64,000 bases of DNA from Ahniella sp. (GTDB lineage: Bacteria > Pseudomonadota > Gammaproteobacteria > Xanthomonadales > Ahniellaceae), in NCBI GenBank assembly GCA_016712105.1, contig JADJRU010000009.1, positions 124,001-188,000 on the forward strand. Reading direction: 5' to 3'. Below the pieces are notes generated by a model that was not told the DNA's origin, made no database searches, and saw only the letters and a list, made by a program, of their open reading frames with translations. Positions 21,738 to 31,429 of the stretch are shown one piece after another. Each line of letters begins with the position of its first letter. The first letter of the stretch is position 1. The translations under genes were made by a program, and so were the position numbers.

Positions 21738-23785
21738 TTACTTGCCGATGTAGGTGTTCAACCAGCCGTTGACCTCGTTGTGCCACTGCACCGAGTTCTG
21801 CGGCTTGAGGATCCAGTGGTTTTCATCGGGGTAATACAGGAACTTCGACTCGATGCCACGACGTTGCAGTGCGGTGAACAGCGAGATGCCCTGCTCCACC
21901 GGCACCCGGAAGTCGAGCGCACCGTGCACCACGAGTGTGGGCAAGGTCCAGTCCTTCACGAAGTGCACCGGATTGTGCTGCTCGTACTTCTGCGGGACAT
22001 CATATGGCGTGCCGTGATGTTCCCATTCGTCGAACCACAGTTCTTCGGTCGAGTAACCCATGAAGCGGCTGTCGAAGATGCTGGCGTGGCTGACGAGGCA
22101 CTTGAAGCCGTCCTGCCAGTTGCCGGCGATCCAGTTGACCATGTAACCGCCATACGATCCGCCCAGTGCACAGGCCTTGTCGCCGTTGAGCCAGTCGAAC
22201 TGGGCCAACGCTGCGGCCTTGCCCTTCTTCAGGTCTTCGAGCGGTTTGCCACCCCAGTCGCCGGAGATCGAGTCGGTGAACGCCTGGCCATAACCGGTTG
22301 AACCATGGAAGTTGATGGCGATGACGGCGATGCCCTGACCGGCGTAGGTCTGGGCGTTCCAGCGGTAGTGCCAGTCGTTGCCGAACGCACCCTGCGGGCC
22401 ACCATGAATCAGGAACGCGATCGGATACTTCTTGCCGGCCTCAAAGTTCCAAGGCTTGACGACATACCCTTGAACCGTTTCGTCGTTCCAGCCCTTGAAG
22501 GTGAAGAAGGTTGGTTCACCCATGCGCACATCGGCCAGGCGATCCTTGTTGAACGAAGTGAGCGCGGTTTGGCCTTTGCGATCGATGCGGTAAATCTGTG
22601 CCGGACCGGTGAGCGTATGGATACTGGCCACGGTGGTCTTGCCCGCCATGCTGAAGGCATCCACGTGCCCTTCGGCGATGACCTTGTCGACCTTGCCGGT
22701 CTTGACGTCGATCGAGAACAGCGGGTGTTGGCCCCAGTCGTCGGCCGTGGCATACAGGGTACGACCGTCAGCCGACACGGTCAGCGGGCCCGGTGAACGA
22801 TCCCAATCCTTCGCCACTTCGCGAGTGCTGCCGGAAGCCAGGTCGAGCGCCGTGATCCACAGGCGATCAGCTTCGAAGCCCGGACGCTTCATCGCCAGGT
22901 AATAAAGCGTTTTGCCATCGTTCGAGAACGTCGGGTAGTTGTCGAAGGCGTCATTCGCATCCGTCAGGTTGCGCGGTGCGGCGCTGCCGTCGACCGGCGC
23001 CATGAACAGGTCCAGATTCGTCGACCAGGATTCGGTCTTGCCGGCAATTCGTGCCGCAAAAACAATCTGCGAGCCATCCGGCGAGAACGCAAATTCACCG
23101 GCATCCCCGAACGGCTTCGACGGCACGTCGCCGTCGATCCCTTGCTGATCCAGGCCGGCGAGGCTTCTGCCTTGCCATCCTTGTCGATGTCGGCCATGAA
23201 CAACTGCGAACGACGGCCGTCCTTCCAGGTATCCCAGTGGCGGATGAACAACTTGTCGAACACCTGACCGCTTGCCTTGACGGCAGCTTGCTCGTCGACC
23301 CGCTTCTTCGTGCAGTCCAGATCGGCACAGTCGGCAAAATGTTCGAACCCGAGCGCCACCTTGCTGTTGTCCGGCGACAGCAGGAACGTCCCGACATCAA
23401 GCGGATAGTCGGTTACCTGAACCGCTTCGCCACCGGCGAGCGGCAAGGTCCACAACTGCTGCGAACCGGATCGCGTGGACAGGAAATACAGCGCATCACC
23501 GCTGACGGACCAGCGCGGCGTCACCGAAGTCTGGCCCTTGGCCGTCAGGCGGCGCGGTTCGGCGGAGCCGTCACTCGGCACCAGCCACAGACTCTGCACA
23601 CCCTTGTTGTTGTCGTAATCCGTCTCGCGCAACTGGAACGCCAGCCACTTTCCATCCGGCGACAACTGCGGATCGGCCGTCCGGTCCAGGCGGACCAGAT
23701 CATCAACCGTAAAACCTCGCGGCGTTGCCGACGCGGCACAAGCGGCGGCCAACAGGCCGGTACCCAACAAAAGACGATTAAACAT
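21738..23785 (-). CDS. S9 family (S9C-type) secreted peptidase, one frame interruption
   Basis: A serine peptidase of the prolyl oligopeptidase clan, acting after export. The start MFNRLLLGTGLLAAACAASA at 23785 has GGGAGAGG upstream and a signal peptide. The N-terminal WD40/PD40-type beta-propeller shows repeated SPDGKWLAF-like blades. At about 23136-23141 one base is missing from a run of C (plus strand): before it the protein reads SPAWISKG, after it IDGDVPSKPFGDAGEFAF in the frame ending at 21738. The hydrolase domain has the nucleophile GGSYGGYMVNW, the Asp in HGALDFRVPVEQG and the His in DENHWILKP. Total about 680 residues. It likely digests oligopeptides in the periplasm. hisIE lies downstream of it in transcription-opposite order, 71 bases away. 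Confidence 0.92.
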
Positions 23786-23856
23786 GACCTCTCCCTTTAA
23801 CAAGAACCGACATGGTATTGGTTTTGCCGGGCTGTTCGGAAGGGCCATTGGTCTGA

Positions 23857-24468
23857 CTACTTCAACCGGCGCTCCCGCAATCGGCTCAGCACATCCGACA
23901 AGCTGCGCCCACGCGCATGCATCAGCACGGTCAGGTGGTACAGAAGATCAGCGGCTTCGTTGATCAGTGCCTCTTCGTCTTGCGCCACCGCAGCCAGCGC
24001 CGTTTCGACGCCCTCTTCGCCCACTTTTTGCGCGACGCGCCGAACACCTTCTTCCAGCAGACGGGTGGTGTAACTGCCGGCCGGCCGGGTTCTGACCCGT
24101 TCGGCCACCAGCGCATCCAGGATCAACGCTTCGGCGGCGATCGGCTCGACGCTGGGATCAAAACACGATTCGCAACCCCGATGGCAGGTTGGTCCGTTCG
24201 GACGCGCCAGAATCAGCACGCTGTCGGCATCACAATCCGTGTGCATCGAAACGAGGTCGAGAAAGTGCCCGGAGCTCTCGCCCTTGGTCCACAACCGATC
24301 CTTGCTCCGGCTGAAAAACGTCACGCGCCCGCTCGTGCGGGTGAGCAACAGGGCGGCCTCATTGACATAACCCTGCATCAACACACGGCCAGTGCCTGCA
24401 TCCTGCACGATGGCAGGCAACAAGCCATTGCCCTTGCTCCAATCCAGACTGTTGATTTCGAAGCTCAT
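23857..24468 (-). CDS. hisI: Bifunctional phosphoribosyl-AMP cyclohydrolase / phosphoribosyl-ATP pyrophosphatase
   Basis: Carries steps 2 and 3 of histidine synthesis, also called hisIE. The protein is 203 residues. The N-terminal HisI domain (about 1-115) has the metal/zinc motifs DCDADSVLI and CHRGCESCF, plus VTFFSRSKDRLWTKGESSGH. The C-terminal HisE domain (about 120-203) has the MazG-like EExxE pattern VGEEGVETALAAV and DLLYHLTVLMHARG. It is the last gene of the operon and overlaps hisF by four bases (ATGA), so it is translationally coupled. Complete and in frame. Confidence 0.97.
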   Translation of the reverse strand: MSFEINSLDWSKGNGLLPAIVQDAGTGRVLMQGYVNEAALLLTRTSGRVTFFSRSKDRLWTKGESSGHFLDLVSMHTDCDADSVLILARPNGPTCHRGCESCFDPSVEPIAAEALILDALVAERVRTRPAGSYTTRLLEEGVRRVAQKVGEEGVETALAAVAQDEEALINEAADLLYHLTVLMHARGRSLSDVLSRLRERRLK

Positions 24469-25232
24469 GAGCGAATCACGTGTCCTTGTTGCTGCAGTTG
24501 GCGCTTCAGCGCTGGAATCGGCAAAGCGCCGCTGTGGAACACACTGGCGGCGAGTGCCCCATCGACATCGGCAAGCCGGAACACCTCGTCGAAATGTGCC
24601 GCCTCACCCGCACCGCCGGACGCGATCAACGGCACTTTGCAGAGTTTGCGGACCGCTTGCAGTTGCTCGATGTCGTAACCACGCCGCACGCCGTCATGGG
24701 ACATGCAATTCAGCACAATTTCGCCGGCGCCGAGTTCCTGAACCCGCGCCACCCATTCCAGCGTGTCGACCGCTGCACGATCGGTTCGTGTCGGGTCGCC
24801 AGTGAAGCGGTAGACACACCAGCGTCCGTCCTGCCATTGGCTGTCGATTCCGACCACGACACACTGCACCCCAAACGCCTCGGCGATTTCGCTGATGAGT
24901 TCCGGCCGCAACAAGGCCGGTGTGTTGATCGAGATCTTGTCGGCTCCGGCAAACAACAGACGTCGCGCATCGTCGACCGATCGAATGCCGCCGGCCACAC
25001 AGAACGGGATGTCCAACTGTTCCGAGATGCGGCTGACCCAGGCCGGATCGGCACTCCGGCCCTCCGGGCTGGCACTGATGTCGTAGAACACGAGTTCATC
25101 GGCACCCTCGTTGCGGTAACGGACGGCGAGTTCCTCGATGCCACCCATGACCACGTGATCCCGGAACCGCACGCCCTTGACGACCTGGCCATCCCGCACG
25201 TCCAGACAGGGAATGATTCGCCGACTCAACAT
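24465..25232 (-). CDS. hisF: Imidazole glycerol phosphate synthase subunit HisF (cyclase)
   Basis: With HisH, turns PRFAR plus glutamine-derived ammonia into imidazole glycerol phosphate and AICAR. The protein is 255 residues, a (beta/alpha)8 barrel. The catalytic Asp is in IIPCLDVRDGQVVKGVRF, the second is in VVVGIDSQWQDGRW. Phosphate loops are visible in PFCVAGGIRSVDDAR and ASGGAGEAAHFDEVF. It overlaps hisA by seven bases and hisIE by four. Intact. Confidence 0.98.
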   Translation of the reverse strand: MLSRRIIPCLDVRDGQVVKGVRFRDHVVMGGIEELAVRYRNEGADELVFYDISASPEGRSADPAWVSRISEQLDIPFCVAGGIRSVDDARRLLFAGADKISINTPALLRPELISEIAEAFGVQCVVVGIDSQWQDGRWCVYRFTGDPTRTDRAAVDTLEWVARVQELGAGEIVLNCMSHDGVRRGYDIEQLQAVRKLCKVPLIASGGAGEAAHFDEVFRLADVDGALAASVFHSGALPIPALKRQLQQQGHVIRS

Positions 25233-25954
25233 TCGATCGCGTCCTTCAGGCTGAACTTGCCTTCCAGCAAGGCTCGCCCGATCACGCAGGCCGCCACACC
25301 GGAATCCTTCAGCGCTCGGACATCATCGAGACTGCCAATGCCCCCGGACGCGATCATGCGAGCGCGCGACTCGATCTTGCCGAGCGTCCGATACAACGCA
25401 ACGTTCGGGCCGGTCAACATGCCGTCGCGATCGATGTCGGTACACAGAAAGTCGCGGAACCCTGCACCCAGCAGATCGGCGAACCGCTCGCTGAGGCGAA
25501 AGCCGGAGTCTTCGGTCCACCCATGAACCGGCAAACGCCAGACACCGTCTTCGTCACGTTTGGCGTCCAGCGCGATGACAATCCGATCGAAACCGTAACG
25601 CTCACCCCACCGACTGACCCGCTCCGGATCCTTGACCGCTACGCTGCCGATCACGACGCGACTGGCACCAAGTGCCAGCAGCAGTTCGATGTCGCTTTCA
25701 TTGCGCACGCCACCACCCACCTGAACACCACCATGGAACCGGTAGATCAGGTCGCGAATCAATTCGCGCTGGGCCGAAGCGCCGTCCTTGGCCGCATCCA
25801 GATCGACCAGATGCAAGTGTTTGGCACCGTCGCGGGAGAAGTTGTCCACCCAGGCCTGCGGCTCGTCGGCGAACGTCGTCTGCTGGGCATAGTCGCCTTG
25901 TTTGAGGCGAACCACGCGGTGGTTACGGAGGTCGATTGCTGGAATCCGGATCAT
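25226..25954 (-). CDS. hisA: Phosphoribosylformimino-5-aminoimidazole carboxamide ribotide isomerase
   Basis: Amadori isomerase converting ProFAR to PRFAR, the fourth step of histidine synthesis. The protein is 242 residues, a TIM barrel homologous to HisF. The general-base Asp is in IPAIDLRNHRVVRLKQGDY; the second catalytic Asp is in FLCTDIDRDGMLTGPN. Phosphate sites appear as VQVGGGVRNESDIELLL and ASGGIGSLDDVRAL. It overlaps hisH by four bases. Intact. Confidence 0.98.
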   Translation of the reverse strand: MIRIPAIDLRNHRVVRLKQGDYAQQTTFADEPQAWVDNFSRDGAKHLHLVDLDAAKDGASAQRELIRDLIYRFHGGVQVGGGVRNESDIELLLALGASRVVIGSVAVKDPERVSRWGERYGFDRIVIALDAKRDEDGVWRLPVHGWTEDSGFRLSERFADLLGAGFRDFLCTDIDRDGMLTGPNVALYRTLGKIESRARMIASGGIGSLDDVRALKDSGVAACVIGRALLEGKFSLKDAIEC

Positions 25955-26550
25955 GGACCTATCCCGATGAAATTGCGGAGTAAACGCGCCCCCACGTCGG
26001 CGGATCGTTCGGGGTGCAATTGTGCCCCGAATACTCGGCCGTTGCCGACGACCGCTGCGAACGGCTGGCCATAGTCACATTCGGCAAGCGTATTCACATC
26101 GACATCGGCACGATAGCTGTGGACAAAATAGGCAAACGAGTCGTTCGTGATGCCCTCGGTCAATGCCGATGGCCGGATCCGCACCAATTGGTTCCAGCCC
26201 ATATGCGGGACGCGCAGCTGATCGGCCACGTCGAACCGGCGAATCCGACCGGGCAACAGACCCAGACACGGCGTGTCGCCCTCTTCCGAATGCTCGAACA
26301 ACAATTGCATGCCCACGCAGACGCCCAGCAACGGTTGCGTCAGCGTCGGGATCAACGCCAGCAAGCCGTTGCCGCGCAGGGTATCCATGGCGGCACGCGC
26401 CGCGCCCACACCCGGCAGCACCACATGGGTCGCGCGCCTGATGCGTTCCGGATCGGCGGTCATCGTCGCGTCGATCCCGAGCCGACTGAAGGCTGCGCGG
26501 ACGGACGTGATGTTCGCGCCGCCACTTTCCAGCAAGACGACATCGATCAT
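25951..26550 (-). CDS. hisH: Imidazole glycerol phosphate synthase subunit HisH (glutaminase)
   Basis: Class I glutamine amidotransferase that feeds ammonia to HisF. The protein is 199 residues from MIDVVLLESGG at 26550; the longer upstream frame is inside hisB and is not used. The nucleophile is C78 in LLGVCVGMQLLFEHSEEG; the His-Glu pair is in FGAQLHPERSADVG. The early loop is LPGVGAARAAMD. Start and hisB stop share one base (TGATG), so it is coupled to hisB. Intact. Confidence 0.97.
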   Translation of the reverse strand: MIDVVLLESGGANITSVRAAFSRLGIDATMTADPERIRRATHVVLPGVGAARAAMDTLRGNGLLALIPTLTQPLLGVCVGMQLLFEHSEEGDTPCLGLLPGRIRRFDVADQLRVPHMGWNQLVRIRPSALTEGITNDSFAYFVHSYRADVDVNTLAECDYGQPFAAVVGNGRVFGAQLHPERSADVGARLLRNFIGIGP

Positions 26551-27614
26551 CAGAGACTGCCCTTCGTACTCGGCAAGTCGCTGCCTTCGCGGCGGATGGC
26601 GTCGCGCAAGCAGCGCGCCAACACCTTGAAGCACGCTTCAACCTTGTGATGGTTGTTTTCCCCGCGCACCTTGAGGTGCAGATTGGCACCGAGCGTCTCG
26701 CACAGGGACCGGAAAAAATGCGGGACCAGTTCCGTCGGCAGATCACCGACGCGTTCGCGTTCGAACTGTCCGTCAAACACGAAATACGGTCGTCCCGACA
26801 AGTCGAGTGCGGCATCGGCCAATGATTCATCCATCGGCAACGTGAACGCGTAGCGCTGGATGCCGCGTTTGTCCCCCAGCGCCTGACGCAAGGCTTGACC
26901 CAGAGCCAACGCGGAATCCTCGATGGTGTGGTGTTCATCGACATGGGTGTCGCCGGCGCAGGTCAGCCGCAATGCAAAACCACCGTGTTTGCCGATCTGC
27001 TCCAGCATGTGGTCGAAAAACCCGAGGCCCGTGGCGATCTCGGGTTTCGCCACCCGATCCAGATCCACGCTGACACGAATCCGCGTTTCGGCGGTCACTC
27101 GCTCGACATCCGCTCGCCTCGGACCCGCCGTCAGTGCGTCCACGATTTCCGGCCAGGTCATATGACCCTCGCCCAGCCTGAACCCGCGCACGCCCAGATT
27201 GGCCGCGAGTTCGAGATCCGTGTTGCGATCGCCAATGACGGCGCTCCGGGCAAAATCAAGCGTGCCACCACGAAGGTAGTCCAGCAGCATGCCAATCCCC
27301 GGCTTGCGGGTCGGCGCGTTCTGATGCTCGAAGTGCGGGTCGATGTGAATGGCTGAAAACCGAATACCCTGAGAATCAAGAATCTCGAGCAGGAGCTTCT
27401 GCGGTGGCTCGAAATCCGCCTGCGGAAACGCGTCGGTGCCGAGCCCGTCCTGATTGCTGACCATGACAAATTCGTAACCCGCATCGCGCAGCGCAAGCAG
27501 GGCTGGAATGACCCCGCGAACCAGTTTGAACTTGGCCAGCGAATCGATCTGGAAATCCGCCGGTTCCTCGATCAAGGTTCCGTCGCGGTCGAGAAAAGCG
27601 ATCTTGCGTGACAT
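26550..27614 (-). CDS. hisB: Bifunctional histidinol-phosphatase / imidazoleglycerol-phosphate dehydratase
   Basis: Carries two separate steps of histidine synthesis in one 354-residue chain, as in enteric and Lysobacterales bacteria. The N-terminal HAD phosphatase domain (about 1-165) has the nucleophile pair in IAFLDRDGTLIEE (D9, D11), MVSNQDGLGTD and SAVIGDRNTDLELA. The C-terminal dehydratase (about 170-354) has the manganese-binding histidine clusters GFFDHMLEQIGKHGG, HVDEHHTIEDSALALG and RGENNHHKVEA. It shares one base with hisH and one with hisC. Intact. Confidence 0.98.
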   Translation of the reverse strand: MSRKIAFLDRDGTLIEEPADFQIDSLAKFKLVRGVIPALLALRDAGYEFVMVSNQDGLGTDAFPQADFEPPQKLLLEILDSQGIRFSAIHIDPHFEHQNAPTRKPGIGMLLDYLRGGTLDFARSAVIGDRNTDLELAANLGVRGFRLGEGHMTWPEIVDALTAGPRRADVERVTAETRIRVSVDLDRVAKPEIATGLGFFDHMLEQIGKHGGFALRLTCAGDTHVDEHHTIEDSALALGQALRQALGDKRGIQRYAFTLPMDESLADAALDLSGRPYFVFDGQFERERVGDLPTELVPHFFRSLCETLGANLHLKVRGENNHHKVEACFKVLARCLRDAIRREGSDLPSTKGSL

Positions 27615-28705
27615 CAGGCGGCCTCCTGCCGGGTACCAGCGAGCGCCTTGAGCGCTGTGAATAATTCATCGTGTTCGGCTGGGGTTCCGATGCTGATCCG
27701 CAAAGCATCGGCAAGCCCCGGATACTTCTGCAACTGGCGCAGGACGATGCCGCGCGACAGCAGATGCTGGTAGACCCGATTCGGATCAGTGAACCGCACG
27801 GCCAGAAAATTGGCGGCTGATGGCAACACCTCACGGACCAGCGGACACTCGCGAAGAAGCCCGGCCAGGCGCGAACGTTCGGCATTCGCCGCTGCAATCC
27901 TGGCCGATGTGGCCGCCAGAGCCGCAGGCGCCAGCACTTGCAGGGCAAGCGCCACAGCACTGGCCGGCAGAGGATAAGGCGCCATGATCTTGCGCAGCAG
28001 ACCAATGACCGTCGGCGCGGCGAGGCAGACGCCAATTCGCTCCCCGGCCAGACCATGAGCCTTGCTCAAGGTGCGCAGCACCACCACGTGTTCGTGTCGG
28101 GACAACAGGCTGGTCGCCGACGCCGTGCCCGAGAACTCGCCATAGGCCTCGTCCACGACCACCAGACAACGCCCAACACTCACCAGGCACAGACGCTCGA
28201 TCCACTCGAACGGCACTTCGTTGCCGGTCGGATTGTTGGGCGTGCACACGTACACAAGCCGTACCGGCGATGCCGATGGATCCATGATCCGCGCCATGAC
28301 CGCTTCGAGCGGATAGGCGAATCCGTTTGTGGTGTCCAACGGAATCTCAACCACCTCCGCGTTCTGGACGCGAGCACACACGGCATACATGCCGAAGGTC
28401 GGCGGCGAGATCACGATCGCATCTTGCCCTGCCCGACAGAACACGCGGGTCAGCAGATCGATGGCCTCATCACTGCCGCGGCCGACCAGACACTGATCGG
28501 CATCCACGCCATACAGTGTGGCCAACGCCTGCCGCAACGATTCCGGCTGCGGGTCGGGATAACGGTGGCAATCGGCACCGACGACGGGTGACTCGGGGGC
28601 CTCATTGGCATTCAGGAAGATGCGGCCCTGGCTGGCCTCCAGGCGTGCCGAGGAATATCCCGCCAGCGCCAGCAATTCGGGACGAGCAAGATCGAGCACG
28701 CTCAT
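27614..28705 (-). CDS. hisC: Histidinol-phosphate aminotransferase
   Basis: PLP enzyme making histidinol phosphate from imidazole acetol phosphate and glutamate. The protein is 363 residues, class I/II aminotransferase fold. Landmarks: RIFLNANEAPESP, the cofactor loop GRGSDEAIDLL, CTPNNPTGNEVP, VVDEAYGEF, the PLP lysine in LRTLSKAHGLAGERIG, and the C-terminal RISIGTPAEHDEL with the substrate carboxylate Arg. It overlaps hisD by four bases (ATGA). Intact. The family also contains related aminotransferases, but position settles the role. Confidence 0.97.
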   Translation of the reverse strand: MSVLDLARPELLALAGYSSARLEASQGRIFLNANEAPESPVVGADCHRYPDPQPESLRQALATLYGVDADQCLVGRGSDEAIDLLTRVFCRAGQDAIVISPPTFGMYAVCARVQNAEVVEIPLDTTNGFAYPLEAVMARIMDPSASPVRLVYVCTPNNPTGNEVPFEWIERLCLVSVGRCLVVVDEAYGEFSGTASATSLLSRHEHVVVLRTLSKAHGLAGERIGVCLAAPTVIGLLRKIMAPYPLPASAVALALQVLAPAALAATSARIAAANAERSRLAGLLRECPLVREVLPSAANFLAVRFTDPNRVYQHLLSRGIVLRQLQKYPGLADALRISIGTPAEHDELFTALKALAGTRQEAA

Positions 28706-30010
28706 GACACCGGATCCAGCCGGATGGTGACCGACCGAGCATGTGCGTCCAGACCTTCGGCGTTGGCCAGCGTGACCGCGTCGGGCCCGATCAAGGCCAG
28801 TCCGTCGCGCGTCAGTTGCTGCACGGTGATCGCGGTTTGAAAACTCTGCACCGATACTCCGCTGTAGGCACGCGCCATGCCGGCGGTCGGCAGGACATGA
28901 TTGGTGCCGGAACAGTAGTCGCCGACTGACTCAGGCGCGTAGTCACCCAGGAACACCGAACCGGCGTGACGGACCCCCACCAAGGCCGCGCGCGGATCCC
29001 GCACGGACAGAATCAAGTGCTCGGGCGCATAACGGTTGCTGATCACCAGCGCGTCCTCGATCGAATCGACCAGAATCGCGCGACTGTTGGCAATCGCCTT
29101 GGCGGCCACATCGGCACGCGAAAGTTTGGCCAGTTGCCGTGTTAATGCCGCATCCACTGCCGCGACCAGACTGGTGCAGGTCGACAACAGGATCACTTGC
29201 GAGTCGGGGCCGTGTTCGGCCTGCGACAGCAGATCGGCCGCCACAAACTCCGGATTGGCACCCGCATCGGCAACGACCAGCACCTCGGACGGCCCGGCAG
29301 GCATATCGATCGCCGCGCCCGCCAGATCACCCGAAACCTGCAGTTTTGCTTCCGTGACCCAGGCGTTTCCGGGACCGAAAAGTTTGTCGCATTTCGGCAC
29401 CGGAGCCCGTCCCGTAGGCCATCGCTGCAATGGCCTGGACACCACCGAGCTTGAAGACGAGGTGGATCCCCAGTTCGCGGGCAACGAACAACACAGCCGG
29501 GTCCACGCGGCCCTCACGATTCGGTGGCGAACACAGAACAACCCGTGCGCAGCCGGCGATTTGTGCAGGCACCGCCAGCATCATTGCCGTCGACGGCAAG
29601 GGCGCGGAACCGGCCGGCACATACAGGCCGACGGAATCGATTGCGCGGTGAATCCGCTCGCAGACCACGCCGGGCGCCGTCTCGACGGACACGGACTTGG
29701 GCGCACATGCAACATGGAACGCCCGAATCCGAGCGATCGCTGCACGAATGGCCGACGCCAGTTCAGGCGACACCTGGGTCACTGCGTCGTCGAACTCTGC
29801 TTCCGACACCTGCAAGGTATCCAATTCAACGCCATCAAATCGCCGCGTGAGCAACTTGAGGGTGTAGTCACCATCGGCGCGCACCTGATCGATCAGGCGT
29901 GCGACTTCGATTCGGCGCTCACTCTGGTCGCGCAAGGCTGGACGCGCTAGCACGTTGATGCGCTCATCGGCATTCAGTTCGAACCATCGATACAGCGGCA
30001 AGGTGCTCAT
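28702..30010 (-). CDS. hisD: Histidinol dehydrogenase, one frame interruption
   Basis: Zinc- and NAD-dependent enzyme catalysing the last two oxidations to histidine. From MSTLPLYRWFELNADER at 30010 the first frame covers about 200 residues with GLYVPAGSAPLPSTAMMLAV and KLGGVQAIAAMAYGTGS. Near 29400 a single extra base (in CCGG) shifts the frame; the rest (VPKCDKLFGPGNAWVTEAKL, then DMPAGPSEVLVVAD, LSQAEHGPDSQVIL and the zinc His region APEHLIL) runs to 28702. Joined length is about 435 residues, the normal size. It overlaps hisG by four bases and hisC by four. Since the rest of the operon is intact, sequence error is the likelier cause. Confidence 0.93.
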
Positions 30011-30906
30011 GCCAGCATTCGCTCCACCGGCAGCACCATGAGATTGCGTGCTCCGGCCTTTTTGATGGATTCCAATTCCGCCCAGTCAAGCGTCGATCGG
30101 ACGACCGCCTGAAGGCAGAGTTCATCACTGTCCTCATCCGACGACAACACGCTGGCGATGGCATTTTTCGGCAACGCCAGTTTTACCTGGGCGAGCGCCT
30201 GCCGCTCCAGCTGCATCAACAACAGCTTGGTGTCACGGACCGCCATGACGCCATCCATCCGGCGCAACAGCAGTTCGAGGACTGGCGCACGCTCATCGAC
30301 GAAGTCGAGCCCGGCACCCGCCAGCACCGCCTCACTGTTCAAGATGACCGCCGCTTCCTTCAGCTGGTTGGCCAGCAGCGTCGCGCCGGAGCTCACGAGA
30401 TCGCAGATGAGCTCGGCCTTGCCGAGTTTCGGTGCAATCTCGACGGAACCGGACAACACGACGATGTCAGCCTGAACATCATGCCGACGGAGATAGTCAC
30501 CCAGCAGCGCCGGATAACTCGTTGCGATCTTTCGTCCGGCCAACTGCGCGGGACCTTCCCAGGTTTCATCCTGACCAATGGCGATGGACAAACGGCAGCC
30601 ACCGAATCCGAGCGCGCGAACTTCCACCAGTTCGCTGGAACCGGTCGTCGCCTGCTCCGCCAGCCGCGCTTCGGCCAATACGTTACGACCGACAAAACCG
30701 AGGTCACAGGTACCTTCGGCGATCAGGCCCGGGATGTCGTCATCCCTGACCAACAACAAGTCGACGGCATGGGTCTCGCCGAAACAGAACAACTTGTCGC
30801 GGCTCTGCCGGAAGCGAAATCCACATTGCGCCAGCAGTTGCTGGGACGACTCGGCGAGTCGACCTGATTTTTGTACGGCAATCCGCAGCCGGTCACGGTT
30901 CTTCAT
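30007..30906 (-). CDS. hisG: ATP phosphoribosyltransferase (long form)
   Basis: First and controlled step of histidine synthesis, joining ATP and PRPP. At 299 residues it is the long form, with the periplasmic-binding-like catalytic domains (MKNRDRLRIAVQKSGRL, DLGFVGRNVL, ATSYPALLGDYLRRH, VEIAPKLGKAELICDLVSSGA) and a C-terminal ACT-like regulatory domain (about 225-299, LMQLERQALAQVKLALP), where histidine feedback inhibition acts in the family. It overlaps the upstream regulator gene by four bases and hisD by four, so all nine genes form one coupled message. Confidence 0.97.
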   Translation of the reverse strand: MKNRDRLRIAVQKSGRLAESSQQLLAQCGFRFRQSRDKLFCFGETHAVDLLLVRDDDIPGLIAEGTCDLGFVGRNVLAEARLAEQATTGSSELVEVRALGFGGCRLSIAIGQDETWEGPAQLAGRKIATSYPALLGDYLRRHDVQADIVVLSGSVEIAPKLGKAELICDLVSSGATLLANQLKEAAVILNSEAVLAGAGLDFVDERAPVLELLLRRMDGVMAVRDTKLLLMQLERQALAQVKLALPKNAIASVLSSDEDSDELCLQAVVRSTLDWAELESIKKAGARNLMVLPVERMLA

Positions 30907-31235
30907 GTCGATTCCTTGTTCGTCGGGCTTTGTTCGCCCAGTCGTTCATGCGCTTTGCGGTACCCGCCGGCACCGAATTGCAGAGTTCGGGCGACACGCC
31001 CGATGGTGGTCACGCTGACGGCGGTTTGTTCGTGGATTTCTCTATAGGGTTCGCCGCGCATCAGATGCGGCACGACACGCCAGCGATCGATCAACGCCTC
31101 CAACTCCGCCGGCGTGCACAGATCAACGAACAAGGCTTCCAGTTCGGCCGGCGACTTCAGGGCGAGGATCGCGCGGAACAGCTCCGGGCCACCCCACTCC
31201 CTGGACTCATCAACCTGAACGAAGCGTTTCTTCAT
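30903..31235 (-). CDS. TrpR-like (YerC/YecD family) DNA-binding regulator leading the his operon
   Basis: A 110-residue protein, MKKRFVQVDESREWGG, with the TrpR/YerC helix-turn-helix: ALFVDLCTPAELEALIDRW (dimerisation helices), RGEPYREIHEQTAVSVTTIG (the HTH, about residues 60-80) and RVARTLQFGAGGYRKAHER after it. It is the first gene of the message and overlaps hisG by four bases, which suggests it senses histidine or a precursor and represses its own operon; this is inference from position. Family members are annotated as TrpR-like repressors. A TrpR-operator-like dyad lies 44 bases upstream of its start (31279-31292). Confidence 0.9.
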   Translation of the reverse strand: MKKRFVQVDESREWGGPELFRAILALKSPAELEALFVDLCTPAELEALIDRWRVVPHLMRGEPYREIHEQTAVSVTTIGRVARTLQFGAGGYRKAHERLGEQSPTNKEST

Positions 31236-31278
31236 GACGGCGACCTGAGCACCTGTGTCGAGACAATTTCTTGCCAGC

Positions 31279-31292
31279 TAGTTAATGTACTA
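31279..31292. promoter_or_regulatory. Candidate operator dyad, TrpR-box-like, between the his operon regulator and the gbsR-type gene
   Basis: TAGTTAATGTACTA has a TAGT/ACTA dyad with a six-base centre. The wider sequence GCTAGTTAATGTACTAATGC shares the CTAGTTAA core and GTAC/ACTA arms with the E. coli trp operator (known consensus core CTAGTTAACTAG). It lies in the 194-base divergent intergenic region, which is locally AT-rich. A second, looser dyad ATGTA-12-TACAT (31285-31306) overlaps it. No experimental support; promoter boxes were not assigned. Confidence 0.4.
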
Positions 31293-31429
31293 ATGCGCTA
31301 TTACATGATGCATTTTGCCTCAATCAGTTCGCCCGCGCAAGCCTTGGGTGCAAACAAACAACACCCTTCACAACCGACAGACGGCGTACATTTATACTTT
31401 TCAGTAATTCCTGAACGTCGACAACTTCC

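Noticed and set aside
31236..31429. A histidine leader peptide and attenuator before the his operon
   Set aside because: No short frame with a run of His codons and no alternating terminator hairpins were found; the operon is preceded by a regulator gene instead.
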